Origin: Leptotrichia sp. oral taxon 223
GTDB lineage: Bacteria > Fusobacteriota > Fusobacteriia > Fusobacteriales > Leptotrichiaceae
Direction: 5' to 3'
NCBI RefSeq assembly: GCF_013394795.1
Contig: NZ_JABXYU010000001.1
Coordinates: forward strand, 744,001-808,000
DNA: 64,000 nucleotides
This document shows, piece by piece, positions 45,313-58,967 of the stretch (its first letter is position 1; each line of letters starts with the position of its first letter). A program made the translations under genes and the position numbers. The notes below the pieces were generated by a model, which was given only the letters and a program-made list of their open reading frames with translations, was not told the DNA's origin and did no database searches.

Positions 45313-46125
45313 ATGTCTATTAAAAAAGTATTAACAATTGCAGGATCTGATACAAGCGGAGGAGCCGGTATACAGGCGGATCTGAAAACCTTTCAGGAAA
45401 GAGGAGTTTACGGGATGAACGCTCTCACAGTTATTGTTACAATGGATCCTAAAAATAGCTGGGCTCACAAAGTTTTTCCAATTGAATTGGACGTTATTAA
45501 GGAGCAAATTGATACTGTTATAAATGGAATTGGAGTGGATGCATTAAAAACTGGTATGCTTCCGACAGTTGAAATTATTGAATATGTAGGTTCTATTTTA
45601 AAAAATTGTAAAAATCCAGTTGTTATAGATCCCGTTATGGTGTGTAAAGTGAGCAGCGGCTCTACTGAAAATCTTTTCCCTGAAAATGTAATTGCCATGA
45701 AAAATCATTTATTGCCTTACGCAACTGTTGTTACTCCAAATCTATTTGAAGCAGCGCAGTTAGCTGGAATGGAAAAAATTGACACGCTTGAGGAAGCTAA
45801 GGAAGCGGCTAAAAAAATATGTGACTTAGGTGCAAAAAATGTTGTTATAAAAGGAAGAAAATTTTTCGCTGGAGAAAAATCAATTGATTTCTTATACGAT
45901 GGAAAAGATTTTGAATTTTTTGAATCTGAAAAAATTGATACAGAATGGAATCATGGTGCAGGATGTACTTTCTCCGCCTCAATCACAGCAGAACTAGCAA
46001 AAGGTGCCACAGTAAGCGAAGCAGTTGCTACTACAAAAAAATTAATCACAGAAGCCTTGAAACAGTCTTTTAAATTAAACGACTATACTGGACCTTTAAA
46101 TCATAAAGCATTTGCTTTAAAATAA
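45313..46125 (+). CDS. pdxK: Pyridoxine/pyridoxal kinase or HMP(-P) kinase (PdxK/ThiD type)
   Basis: A 270-residue ribokinase-fold enzyme. TIAGSDTSGGAGIQADLKTFQERGVYGMNALTVIVTMDP, VDALKTGMLPTVEIIE, VVIDPVMVCK and the C-terminal HGAGCTFSASITAELAKG with catalytic Cys follow the Bacillus subtilis PdxK pattern closely. That enzyme phosphorylates pyridoxal and is related to the thiamine-pathway kinase ThiD, so either vitamin B6 salvage or HMP phosphorylation is possible; B6 is favoured. AGGAGG lies before the ATG. No TPP riboswitch visible upstream. Confidence 0.87.
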   Translation: MSIKKVLTIAGSDTSGGAGIQADLKTFQERGVYGMNALTVIVTMDPKNSWAHKVFPIELDVIKEQIDTVINGIGVDALKTGMLPTVEIIEYVGSILKNCKNPVVIDPVMVCKVSSGSTENLFPENVIAMKNHLLPYATVVTPNLFEAAQLAGMEKIDTLEEAKEAAKKICDLGAKNVVIKGRKFFAGEKSIDFLYDGKDFEFFESEKIDTEWNHGAGCTFSASITAELAKGATVSEAVATTKKLITEALKQSFKLNDYTGPLNHKAFALK

Positions 46126-46148
46126 TAAATAATAAAAATATGTTTTTT

Positions 46149-46195
46149 AAAAAGTATTCTCTTTGGAGTAGGTGTTTAAGAGGATACTTTTTTTG
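46149..46195 (+). terminator. Terminator of pdxK
   Basis: AAAAGTATTCTCTT / AAGAGGATACTTTT stem with a T-run, 24 bp after the stop codon. Confidence 0.75.
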
Positions 46196-46274
46196 TAAAA
46201 TTTTAACTTATCATAAATTGCAATATTAAATGCAACATTTTTTTATCTGAAAATCAAATAGGAGAATATAAATA

Positions 46275-46799
46275 ATGGAAAAAATTAGTCTTGAAGAATT
46301 GGAAAATTTGATGTGGAAAAAATATAAAAAACAAATAAATTTTCGACAGTTACAAAAGGAATTTTTAAAAAATGATGATGAAAGAATAGAGTATATAAAA
46401 ACAGAGTTGGAACAAGCATATAATGAAAAAAATGGAGACAGCATAGATATTTTAATTTCAGCAATTTACATGTTCAAATTATATAGTGAAAAATTTGTTG
46501 ATATTTTATGCAAATTAACAAAAGAAGAATGGCACGGAAAACATGAAGATATAGTATTTTATCTCCAACAAATGGAGTTACCTTATACAATAAACTGTAT
46601 ATACGAACTGGCAATTTCAAATTTTGAAAAATACCGTTGGGATGATAATTTTGCATTAGTGAGAAAATGTTGTTTTGCTTTAGGAGATATAAATACTCCT
46701 AAGGCGAAAGAAAAACTGAAACTATTGTTGCAAAGTGATGAAGAAATGATAAGAAAACATGCAATGAAGCAGTTGGAAAGATGTGATTTTTCAGATTAA
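46275..46799 (+). CDS. HEAT-repeat-like protein, possible immunity protein
   Basis: A 174-residue acidic, fully helical protein. The C-terminal half (DNFALVRKCCFALGDINTPKAKEKLKLLLQSDEEMIRKHAMKQLERC) reads as two HEAT repeats. No signal peptide or enzyme motif. It is followed after 38 bp by an Imm49-like gene; HEAT-repeat proteins often act as immunity proteins in polymorphic toxin loci, but no toxin gene is present nearby, so this role is inferred. Confidence 0.55.
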   Translation: MEKISLEELENLMWKKYKKQINFRQLQKEFLKNDDERIEYIKTELEQAYNEKNGDSIDILISAIYMFKLYSEKFVDILCKLTKEEWHGKHEDIVFYLQQMELPYTINCIYELAISNFEKYRWDDNFALVRKCCFALGDINTPKAKEKLKLLLQSDEEMIRKHAMKQLERCDFSD

Positions 46800-46837
46800 G
46801 AAAATAATAAAAATTAGAGTGGAAATGAGGAATATAA

Positions 46838-47728
46838 GTGAATATTTTAATTGATGAACAAAAGTTCAAAGAAAATTATGAAATTTTATCTGATTATAAA
46901 TTTGATTTTGAAATGGAAAAAAGATGTATAGATTACATTAAAAATAAAAAGGGAAATCAGTTATCCTGTATGAGAACATTATCATCAGAGTATAAAGTAC
47001 TTGCTTCAAAAAAATTATTGATAGAAAATAATTTAAATTCTTTTAGGTTAAACTGTCATATTTCAGAAAAATTAAAAATTTTAGGAACTTCTAAAGAATC
47101 AAGACTTTATAAGGCTAGCTATAGTTTATTTGGATTAATTATGTCAAATAATAAAGAATGGATAAGTTTTTTAAAAAATAATTTAAACTATATAACTTCA
47201 AATGATTTTAATTCAAAAGAGAACACCTATATAAAATCAAAAGATTTACATCGAAATTCTTTTTTATCAAAAACAACTATTTTAGCACTATTAGGAGATT
47301 TTGAAGAAGTAGAAAAAAGAAGCAAAAAATATTTGGAAGAACCATTAACTAAAAGTTATTATGCATATACAAAATATGATTTTATGTTTTTTGAAGCATT
47401 AGTAAATAAAAATACAGAAAAAATGAAACGAGCAATACATAAATTATTAGAACCTAAAATAGCTAAAAAAATTCTTTTTGATACAGATATTAATTATAGT
47501 TTTTATTTGAATATTTATGTATTAATGTATTCTAAAATAGCATTATTACATGGATTTGACTTAGGAATTAATGATAAAACGGCTCCTAAAAATTTAATTG
47601 ATAATACCTCACTACAAAGTTATGAAGAACCATACGATTTTATGAAAAAAATAGATTTGGTAACATTGACACCTGAAAAATGGATAGAATGGATAAAAGA
47701 TTACTCAATAATTGTACCGATTACTTAA
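46838..47728 (+). CDS. Imm49-like immunity protein
   Basis: A 296-residue helical protein. The pattern of helices and the phrase YSFYLNIYVLMYSKIALLHGFDLGINDKTAPKNLI resemble the Imm49 family, whose members neutralise toxins of contact-dependent or polymorphic systems. The start is a GTG with GAGG upstream. It is an orphan here, without an adjacent toxin. The family call rests on memory of the pattern and needs a profile search. Confidence 0.5.
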   Translation: MNILIDEQKFKENYEILSDYKFDFEMEKRCIDYIKNKKGNQLSCMRTLSSEYKVLASKKLLIENNLNSFRLNCHISEKLKILGTSKESRLYKASYSLFGLIMSNNKEWISFLKNNLNYITSNDFNSKENTYIKSKDLHRNSFLSKTTILALLGDFEEVEKRSKKYLEEPLTKSYYAYTKYDFMFFEALVNKNTEKMKRAIHKLLEPKIAKKILFDTDINYSFYLNIYVLMYSKIALLHGFDLGINDKTAPKNLIDNTSLQSYEEPYDFMKKIDLVTLTPEKWIEWIKDYSIIVPIT

Positions 47729-47895
47729 TTTAAATATTAAAATAAAAATTATCATATAGAAAGGCATAAATAAATTATTTTCATAATTGATTTTATTACA
47801 ATTTTTTGATAAAATATACAAGTCTAATTTGATTTGATAAACAAATAAATTTATGATAAAATTAGTTTAAAGGCTGAATAAAAAAATTGATATGT

Positions 47896-47905
47896 TTCAC
47901 GTGAA
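47896..47905. promoter_or_regulatory. Palindrome upstream of sufC
   Basis: A perfect 10-bp palindrome TTCACGTGAA, 72 bp before the sufC start, in otherwise AT-only sequence. It could be an operator for the suf genes. Confidence 0.3.
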
Positions 47906-47977
47906 TTTTCAGTTTAATTAAATTGAATTTAGCAAAATCGGAGTATATTTATAAAAAATTTTGGAGGTAAAATTAAT

Positions 47978-48724
47978 ATGAGTTTGTTAGAATTGAAAAA
48001 TGTAAAATCAGAAGTAGAGGGGAAGGAAATCTTAAAAGGACTGAACTTGACTATAAATAAAGGAGAAGTTCACGTAATTATGGGGCCTAATGGGGCAGGA
48101 AAATCTACGCTTGCAAGTATTCTTGTAGGGCACCCAAAACACGAGCTTGTTGACGGGGAAATTATTCTGGATGGAGAAAATATTAATGAAGATGCTGTAG
48201 ACGAACGGGCTAAAAAGGGGATTTTCTTATCATTTCAATATCCAGAAGAAATACCAGGACTTACTGTGGAGGACTTTTTGAGAACAGCAAAAGAATCTGT
48301 TACTGGGAAAAAACAATATTTAATGCAGTTTCACAATGAACTAGTAGAAAAAATGGAAAAACTTCATATTAATCCCGAATATGCAGATAGACACTTAAAT
48401 GTTGGATTTTCTGGTGGAGAAAAGAAAAAGAATGAAATTTTACAGATGGCAGTTTTAGAGCCAAAATTGGCTATTCTGGATGAAACTGATTCTGGACTTG
48501 ATATTGATGCAACAAAAGTTGTATTTGAAGGTGTTCAAAAGTTAAAAACTAAAGATACAGCTTTACTTATAATTACTCACTATGACAAGGTTCTTGACTA
48601 TTTGAAACCTGATTTTGTTCATATTCTGATGGATGGAAAAATTGTTAAGACAGGTGGACAGGAATTAGTAGAAAGTATTGAAAAAGATGGTTATGGAAAA
48701 ATGAAAGAAGAGTTGGGATTATAA
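47978..48724 (+). CDS. sufC: Fe-S cluster assembly ATPase SufC
   Basis: A 248-residue ABC-type ATPase with Walker A GPNGAGKST (residues ~36-44), signature LNVGFSGGEKKKNEIL, Walker B LAILDETDSGLDID and the switch His in LLIITHYDKVL. It powers the SufBCD scaffold that builds iron-sulphur clusters. First gene of sufCBD, with GGAGG before the ATG. Confidence 0.97.
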   Translation: MSLLELKNVKSEVEGKEILKGLNLTINKGEVHVIMGPNGAGKSTLASILVGHPKHELVDGEIILDGENINEDAVDERAKKGIFLSFQYPEEIPGLTVEDFLRTAKESVTGKKQYLMQFHNELVEKMEKLHINPEYADRHLNVGFSGGEKKKNEILQMAVLEPKLAILDETDSGLDIDATKVVFEGVQKLKTKDTALLIITHYDKVLDYLKPDFVHILMDGKIVKTGGQELVESIEKDGYGKMKEELGL

Positions 48725-48756
48725 AATTTTAATACGGAAAAGAAAGTGTGGGAAGA

Positions 48757-50169
48757 ATGGAAAATAGAAAAAAAACGTATGTTGCAGACATTGAGCGTGG
48801 TGTATATGATATAAAAGATGAAGGGCATTACAGATATAAAGCTGATAAAGGGCTTACACCTGAAATTATTAAAAAAATTTCAGAAAGAAAAAATGAGCCT
48901 GAATGGATGCTTGAGTTTAGATTAAAGGCATTGGAAGTGTTTAATTCAAAGCCTATGACTAGCTGGGGACCTGATTTATCTGACCTTGATATAAATGATA
49001 TTGTTCATTATTTGGAGCCTGATTCAGCACCAATGAATGACAGCTGGGATGATGTGCCAAGCTACATAAGAGAAACTTTTGACAGGCTTGGTATTCCAGA
49101 AGCTGAGAAGCAGTCGCTTGCGGGAGTAGGGGCGCAATATGATTCAGAAGTGGTTTATCATAGTATTCATAAGGATTTGGAAGAGCAAGGGGTAATTTAT
49201 ACAGATATTGAAACAGCTGTTATAAAATATGAAGATATGCTAAAAGAATATTTCATGAAATTAATTACAATTGATGATCATAAATTTGCAGCGTTGCACG
49301 GAGCTGTATGGTCAGGCGGCTCTTTCATTTATGTGCCAAAAGGCGTAAAAGTAAATATGCCGTTACAATCATATTTCAGGCTAAATGCACCCGAAGCGGG
49401 ACAATTTGAACATACGCTTATAATTGTAGATGAAGGAGCTGATTTGCACTTTATCGAAGGATGTTCAGCACCAAAATATAAAAAAAATGTACTTCATGCA
49501 GGAGCAGTGGAATTGATTGTCAAAAAAGGAGCAAGATTACGATACTCTACAATCGAAAACTGGTCAAGAAATATGTATAACTTGAATACAAAAAGAGCAT
49601 TAGTTGAAGAAGACGGAGTAATAGAATGGGTATCAGGATCGTTTGGTTCAAGAGTTTCCATGCTTTATCCAATGAGCATTCTAAAGGGAGATCGTTCAAG
49701 ATGTGAATTTACAGGAGTTACATTTGCTGCGGCTGGACAATATCTTGACACAGGATGTAAAATTATTCACCAAGGAAAACATACAAGTTCAACAGTCCAC
49801 TCAAAATCTATTTCAAAAAATGGTGGGACAGCTTTTTACAGAGGACTTTTAAAAGTATTGCCAGAAGCAACAGGATCAAGATCAACTGTGGAATGTGAAT
49901 CACTAATGCTGGATAATCTGTCAAGTTCAGACACTATACCGATAATTGATATTAACAACGACAGCGTAGATATTGGGCATGAGGCAAAAATTGGAAGAAT
50001 AAGCGATGAGGCAATATTTTACCTTATGTCAAGAGGTATTAGCGAGGATGAAGCAAAGGCGATGATTGTAAGAGGATTCGTTGAGCCAATTTCTAAGGAG
50101 CTTCCGCTTGAATATGCTGTAGAGCTTAATAAATTGATAGAGCTGGAACTTGAAGGAACTATTGGATAA
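48757..50169 (+). CDS. sufB: Fe-S cluster assembly scaffold SufB
   Basis: About 470 residues with the SufB core: YDSEVVYHSIHKDLEEQGVIYTDIETAV, SGGSFIYVPKGVKVNMPLQSYFRLN, FEHTLIIVDEGADLHFIEGCSAPKY and the C-terminal VDIGHEAKIGRISDEAIFYLMSRGISEDEAKAMIVRGFVEPI. It is the cluster scaffold of SufBC2D. The ATG at 48757 is preferred to a GTG three codons earlier because homologues begin MENRKK-like and GGGAAGA sits directly upstream. Confidence 0.97.
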   Translation: MENRKKTYVADIERGVYDIKDEGHYRYKADKGLTPEIIKKISERKNEPEWMLEFRLKALEVFNSKPMTSWGPDLSDLDINDIVHYLEPDSAPMNDSWDDVPSYIRETFDRLGIPEAEKQSLAGVGAQYDSEVVYHSIHKDLEEQGVIYTDIETAVIKYEDMLKEYFMKLITIDDHKFAALHGAVWSGGSFIYVPKGVKVNMPLQSYFRLNAPEAGQFEHTLIIVDEGADLHFIEGCSAPKYKKNVLHAGAVELIVKKGARLRYSTIENWSRNMYNLNTKRALVEEDGVIEWVSGSFGSRVSMLYPMSILKGDRSRCEFTGVTFAAAGQYLDTGCKIIHQGKHTSSTVHSKSISKNGGTAFYRGLLKVLPEATGSRSTVECESLMLDNLSSSDTIPIIDINNDSVDIGHEAKIGRISDEAIFYLMSRGISEDEAKAMIVRGFVEPISKELPLEYAVELNKLIELELEGTIG

Positions 50170-50205
50170 TTTAAAGACATTGCTTAAAAAATGAGAGGAG
50201 TAAAA

Positions 50206-51333
50206 ATGTTAGAAAAATCAAGCATACAAAATCTTGATAACAGTGATTACAGATTAAAAATTTTTGAAGAATATAAAACACTTGAAAAAGTTAATTGGAA
50301 GAGGGTTGGCTATAAATATGAGGAACCTGAAACTTTTAAGGAATTTAACAATCTGGAAGTTAAAAATGAAAATCAGGATGGAGTTGTTATAAAAAATATA
50401 AATGATTCCCTACAAGAACTTGAAAGTTTGAAAAATGATAATGAATATGGATTGGGAGATTTTTTCAAGAAACAGAACTTTGTTTTTTATAATGAAGGTA
50501 AATATTTGAAAATAAAAGAGAGAAAAACTGTTGAAAAGCCAATTTACTTAAATTATCGTGCAAACAAAGAAAATAATTTCCTAGTTGACTACAATGTTAT
50601 TGAAGTGGAAGACTTTGCAAAAGTTACAGTAATTATTACTTATGATTCAGAAGATGATGCACCAGTTTATCATAATGGGATTATAAAAGTGTTCACTGGG
50701 AGAAATTCAGAAGTAAAAATTATAAAAATACAAACTTTAAATACAAATAGTTCCAATTTTGAATCATCTAAGATAGAAACTTTGGGACAAGGAAAAACTG
50801 AATATTACAGTGTTGAATTAGGCGGAAAAATTAATGCGATAAGCCACAAATCCTACCTTGAGGAAGATTCTTCGGAAGTTTATATATGGCCTGCATATCT
50901 TGCTGATGAAGACAGAAAATTGGACTTGGAATACTCTGTGGTTTTCCGTGGACGTAGAACAATTGGAGAGCTTCAAGGAAGAGGGGCTGTAAAAGATACG
51001 GCTAAAAAAGTATTTCGTGGAAACCTTTACTTTAAGCAAGGTTCTAGTAAATCTGAAGGACGTGAAGGTGAATTTGCAATTTTACTAAATGACAAAATAA
51101 AAGCTGATTCAATTCCAACATTATTCTGTAGCGAAGATGACGTCATCGGAGAACACGCCGCTTCTGTCGGAAAAGTTGATGAATCAAAATTATTTTATCT
51201 AATGAGCCGTGGACTTTCTGAAAGCAGAGCAAAAAAATTGATAGTTGAATCTTCATTCCGTCCAATAATGGATAACATCGATGATGAAAAATTAAGAGAA
51301 AAATTATTTGAAGAACTGGAAAGAAGAATTTAA
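50206..51333 (+). CDS. sufD: Fe-S cluster assembly protein SufD
   Basis: A 375-residue SufD with the beta-helix core (ELGGKINAISHKSYLEEDSSEVYIWPAYLADEDRKLDLEYSVVFRG) and the C-terminal DDVIGEHAASVGKVDESKLFYLMSRGLSESRAKKLIVESSFRPIMD. It pairs with SufB. GAGGAG lies just before the ATG at 50206, five codons inside the longest frame. Confidence 0.95.
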   Translation: MLEKSSIQNLDNSDYRLKIFEEYKTLEKVNWKRVGYKYEEPETFKEFNNLEVKNENQDGVVIKNINDSLQELESLKNDNEYGLGDFFKKQNFVFYNEGKYLKIKERKTVEKPIYLNYRANKENNFLVDYNVIEVEDFAKVTVIITYDSEDDAPVYHNGIIKVFTGRNSEVKIIKIQTLNTNSSNFESSKIETLGQGKTEYYSVELGGKINAISHKSYLEEDSSEVYIWPAYLADEDRKLDLEYSVVFRGRRTIGELQGRGAVKDTAKKVFRGNLYFKQGSSKSEGREGEFAILLNDKIKADSIPTLFCSEDDVIGEHAASVGKVDESKLFYLMSRGLSESRAKKLIVESSFRPIMDNIDDEKLREKLFEELERRI

Positions 51334-51350
51334 AATAACAAGATATAAAT

Positions 51351-51399
51351 TTGAAAAATTACCCACAAAGTGATATAATTTTTTATTGCTTGTGGGTAA
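51351..51399 (+). promoter_or_regulatory. Promoter embedded in a 10-bp palindrome before the OmpA-domain gene
   Basis: TTGAAA (51351-51356), 17 bp and TATAAT (51374-51379). A perfect inverted repeat TTACCCACAA (51359-51368) / TTGTGGGTAA (51390-51399) brackets the -10 box, with one arm in the spacer and the other around the expected transcription start. It may be a repressor operator, or also a weak terminator after sufD. Confidence 0.6.
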
Positions 51400-51422
51400 A
51401 TTCATATTTTTAAGAGAACGCT

Positions 51423-51911
51423 ATGAAAAAAATTTTATTTTTAGGGCTGTTATTTAGTGTAAACTTAGTGAATTTAGGAGAAGCTGTACCTGGAATAGTG
51501 TTTGACGAAAAACCTAATCTTCTTTTTGCATGCGATTATTATACTGAAAAAAAATGTGTTATTAGAGGTTTTGAAACAAATAAAAAAGTTCCTAGTGAAA
51601 GTGAAGCAGTTGATTTAAAAGTAATTTCAGAAACATTTAATAAATATGCAATTAGCGGTTCAATTGATATTGTAGGACATACAGATTCAACTGGTTCAAA
51701 AAATTATAATCAAAAATTATCTTTAATGAGAGCAAATAATGTGGCAATACTGTTTAGAGAATATGGATTAGATAATAAATTTACTTTTAAAATAATCGGA
51801 AAAGGTGAAAGCGAGCCTTCTGATACTAATGAAACGAAAAATGGGAGATATAACAACAGAAGAGTTGAATTATTTTTTAAAGATTTAAAACTTAAAGAAG
51901 AAAAAAAATAA
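51423..51911 (+). CDS. OmpA-family outer membrane / peptidoglycan-binding protein
   Basis: A 162-residue exported protein with a signal peptide (MKKILFLGLLFSVNLVNLGEA) and an OmpA-C domain: SIDIVGHTDSTGSKNYNQKLSLMRANNVA ... IIGKGESEPSDTNETKNGRYNNRRVELFF, with the Asp and Arg that bind diaminopimelate in peptidoglycan. It interrupts the suf genes between sufD and sufS and has its own promoter. Two Cys in the mature N-terminus (FACDYYTEKKCVIRGF) may form a disulphide. Confidence 0.88.
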   Translation: MKKILFLGLLFSVNLVNLGEAVPGIVFDEKPNLLFACDYYTEKKCVIRGFETNKKVPSESEAVDLKVISETFNKYAISGSIDIVGHTDSTGSKNYNQKLSLMRANNVAILFREYGLDNKFTFKIIGKGESEPSDTNETKNGRYNNRRVELFFKDLKLKEEKK

Positions 51912-51943
51912 TCAATATGATTAAAAATAAAGAGGAGGGAAAA

Positions 51944-53149
51944 ATGGACTATAGAAAAGAATTTCCAATATTTAAGAATAGAAATAATCACTATCTTGAT
52001 ACAGCAGCAACTTCACAAAAGCCAAAAAGAGTGCTGGATAAAATTATGGAATATTATGAAAAATATAACGGTAACCCAGGACGTGGCTCGCATACTTTGT
52101 CTATGGAAGCCTCAAACTTGATGACAAATGCACGAAAAACTATACAGAAGTTTATCAATGCAGAATATTCAGAAGAAGTGATTTTTACAAAAAGTACGAC
52201 AGAATCAATCAATTTAATAGCCTATTCTTACGGAATGGAATTTATAAATGAAAATGACGAGATAATTCTAGGAATTTCAAATCATCACGCAAATATTGTC
52301 CCTTGGCAGTTTGTTGCTAAAAAGAAAAATGCCACGATAAAATTTGTGTATCTTACTGAAAATGGACAATTTGATATTGAAGATTTTAAAAATAAACTGT
52401 CAAATAAAACAAAACTTATAGCTATTTCTGCTGTGGTAAATGTTACAGGAGTTATTCAGCCAATAAAGGAAATTATTGAAATTGCACGAAATAAAAATAA
52501 AAACATACATATTCTTGTGGATGCTGCACAGTCGATGCTGCATTTTAAACACGATGTTCAAAAACTGGATGCAGATTTTCTTGTATTTTCAGGACATAAA
52601 TTATTTACACCAATGGGAATTGGAGTTATGTACGGAAAGAAGGATATTCTTGACAAAATGCCACCTTTCTTATACGGTGGAGATATGATTGAATTTGTAA
52701 CAGAACAGGAATCAACGTTTGCACCACTTCCAAATAAATTTGAAGGTGGAACTCAGAATGTAGAAGGAGCAGTGACACTGGAAGAGGCAATCAATTTTAT
52801 TGAAGAAATAAGTTATGAAAAAATTAATGAAATTGAAAATTCTCTTACGGAAATTGCTTTAGAAAAATTAAGAAAACTAGATTTTGTGGAAACATATTTT
52901 ACAAAAGATGTTGAGCGTGCTGGAATTATTGCCTTTAATGTAAAAAATGTGCATTCTCACGATGTGGCATTTATCTTGGATTCGTATAATGTGGCAGTCC
53001 GTTCAGGGCATCATTGTGCACAGCCTTTAATGAAGTATTTAGGAGTTCCTTCATGCTGCCGTGCAAGTTTTAGCATTTACAACAATGAAAAGGATATTGA
53101 TAAACTGATAGAAGGGCTTTTAAAAGTGAAGAAAGTTTTTGAATTATAG
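51944..53149 (+). CDS. sufS: Cysteine desulfurase SufS
   Basis: About 401 residues, class V aminotransferase fold. NHYLDTAATSQKPKRVLDKIMEYYEKYNGNPGRGSH, the PLP Lys in FLVFSGHKLFTPMGIGVMYG and the persulphide Cys in VRSGHHCAQPLMKYLG are visible. It takes sulphur from cysteine for cluster assembly. GAGGAGGG precedes the ATG at 51944, nine codons within the longest frame and 32 bp after the OmpA-domain gene. Confidence 0.97.
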   Translation: MDYRKEFPIFKNRNNHYLDTAATSQKPKRVLDKIMEYYEKYNGNPGRGSHTLSMEASNLMTNARKTIQKFINAEYSEEVIFTKSTTESINLIAYSYGMEFINENDEIILGISNHHANIVPWQFVAKKKNATIKFVYLTENGQFDIEDFKNKLSNKTKLIAISAVVNVTGVIQPIKEIIEIARNKNKNIHILVDAAQSMLHFKHDVQKLDADFLVFSGHKLFTPMGIGVMYGKKDILDKMPPFLYGGDMIEFVTEQESTFAPLPNKFEGGTQNVEGAVTLEEAINFIEEISYEKINEIENSLTEIALEKLRKLDFVETYFTKDVERAGIIAFNVKNVHSHDVAFILDSYNVAVRSGHHCAQPLMKYLGVPSCCRASFSIYNNEKDIDKLIEGLLKVKKVFEL

Positions 53150-53193
53150 GAAAAATAAATAAAAAGAAAAAAAAATTGAAAAGGAGGTTTAAT

Positions 53194-53643
53194 ATGAATT
53201 TAGAAAAAATATATCAGCAGACAATACTGGAATATAGTAGACGTAAGGAACTAAATCGTGAAATTGAAAATCCGACATTTGCAGAACGTGGGCATAATCC
53301 AAACTGTGGAGATGACTTGACACTTGAAATAAAAACTAATGAAAACGGTGTAATAACAGATGCTGCTTTTATTGGAACTGGATGTGCTATTTCAACAGCT
53401 TCTATGGCTATGCTGATTGACTTAGTAAAAGAGAAGACGTTGGAAGAAGCAAAGGAAAAAGTAAATTTGTTTTTCAAAATGATGAAGCAGGAAGAAAAAT
53501 TAACAAATGAAGAAAGTAAAAAATTAGGAGATGCTGTTCTTATGGAATATGTGGCTCAAATGCCTGCAAGAGTAAAATGTGCTACACTAAGCTGGCACTC
53601 GCTAAAAGTAATTGTAGAGAAAAGTGAGAAGCAAGGGAAATAA
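53194..53643 (+). CDS. sufU: Fe-S assembly sulphur transfer protein SufU
   Basis: A 149-residue IscU-like SufU with its three metal-binding Cys (HNPNCGDDLTLEI, GTGCAISTASMAM, ARVKCATLSWHSLK) and the insert typical of SufU between the second and third. It accepts sulphur from SufS by zinc-ligand exchange. AAGGAGG lies just before the ATG at 53194. Last gene of the group. Confidence 0.95.
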   Translation: MNLEKIYQQTILEYSRRKELNREIENPTFAERGHNPNCGDDLTLEIKTNENGVITDAAFIGTGCAISTASMAMLIDLVKEKTLEEAKEKVNLFFKMMKQEEKLTNEESKKLGDAVLMEYVAQMPARVKCATLSWHSLKVIVEKSEKQGK

Positions 53644-53652
53644 ATATAAAAA

Positions 53653-53684
53653 AAAGGCTGTTAAATCAGTCTTTTTTCTTTAAA
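53653..53684. terminator. Bidirectional terminator between sufU and rRNA operon B
   Basis: AAAAAAGGCTG / CAGTCTTTTTT stem (one mismatch) with a 6-nt loop and A/T tracts on both sides. Confidence 0.65.
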
Positions 53685-53711
53685 TCTTTATGATATTTTC
53701 ACAAAAAAAAG

Positions 53712-53788
53712 TGGCGTCCCCGGTTGGACTCGAACCAACGACCCTCTGATTAACAGTCAGATGCTCTAACCGGCTGAGCTACGGAGAC
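53712..53788 (-). tRNA. tRNA-Asn (GTT), rRNA operon B
   Basis: Identical to the tRNA at 25710-25786, including the encoded CCA, at the end of rRNA operon B. Confidence 0.97.
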
Positions 53789-53804
53789 ACACAAAAGAAA
53801 AAAA

Positions 53805-53919
53805 GTTTGGCAACTGCCTATTTTCCCGGGACGAATCCAAGTATCGTAGGCGTAAGCAGACTTAACTGCCGGGTTCGAAATGTGACCGGGTGTATCCCTG
53901 CTGCTAGCATCACCAAACT
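53805..53919 (-). rRNA. rrf: 5S ribosomal RNA, operon B
   Basis: Same sequence as 25803-25917, offset by 28,002 bp. Confidence 0.93.
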
Positions 53920-53969
53920 TAATTAAATTGTCAAGTTAAGACAATGAGAAATAAATAGTAGCAGTAAAA

Positions 53970-56882
<2,913 letters not shown>

Positions 56883-56952
56883 AGAATAACTTTTACTCCA
56901 GTTCATTGTAATCTTTTACCTACTATTCATTTCCCATTGTCCTGAACATAAT

Positions 56953-57028
56953 TGGTGGAGATAAGCGGGTTCGAACCGCTGACCTCTGCCTTGCAAGGGC
57001 AGCGCTCTCCCAACTGAGCTATATCCCC
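56953..57028 (-). tRNA. tRNA-Ala (TGC) in the 16S-23S spacer of operon B
   Basis: Cloverleaf on the minus strand with acceptor GGGGATA / TATCTCC, anticodon TGC within CTTGCAA, T-loop GGTTCGAACCC and encoded CCA. Absent from operon A. Confidence 0.97.
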
Positions 57029-57040
57029 AAGACTTAAATA

Positions 57041-57117
<77 letters not shown>

Positions 57118-57160
57118 ATAAGACATATAAGAAGAAGCAGCTAGTGAACTGGCTCCTTAG

Positions 57161-58672
<1,512 letters not shown>

Positions 58673-58822
58673 ATATATCTTCATATATTTAATTTCACCT
58701 TTGTCTTGACGAGAATCTTATTTGCATAAGCATTCTTGACTTTTATCTATCTTTTACACATTATTGCTTCTTCTATTCTTATCTCAATTGTCCTTCGACA
58801 CAGTTTTGTATCGACAAGATAT

Positions 58823-58851
58823 ATATTACCATAATTGGATTTCTTTGTCAA
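58823..58851 (-). promoter_or_regulatory. Promoter of rRNA operon B
   Basis: -35 TTGACA (58846-58851), 17-bp spacer and -10 TAATAT (58823-58828), as in operon A but with one changed base next to the -10. Leader identity with operon A ends near 58917. Confidence 0.75.
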
Positions 58852-58967
58852 CTACTTTTTTTCAAAAAATTTGGTTTTTTTCATATTTTTATTTGCAGTC
58901 TGTTTTTTATTTCTTAGAGAGTACTTATTGTTTCTTGATTTTTAAACTGTTGTTTTGATAAGTTATT

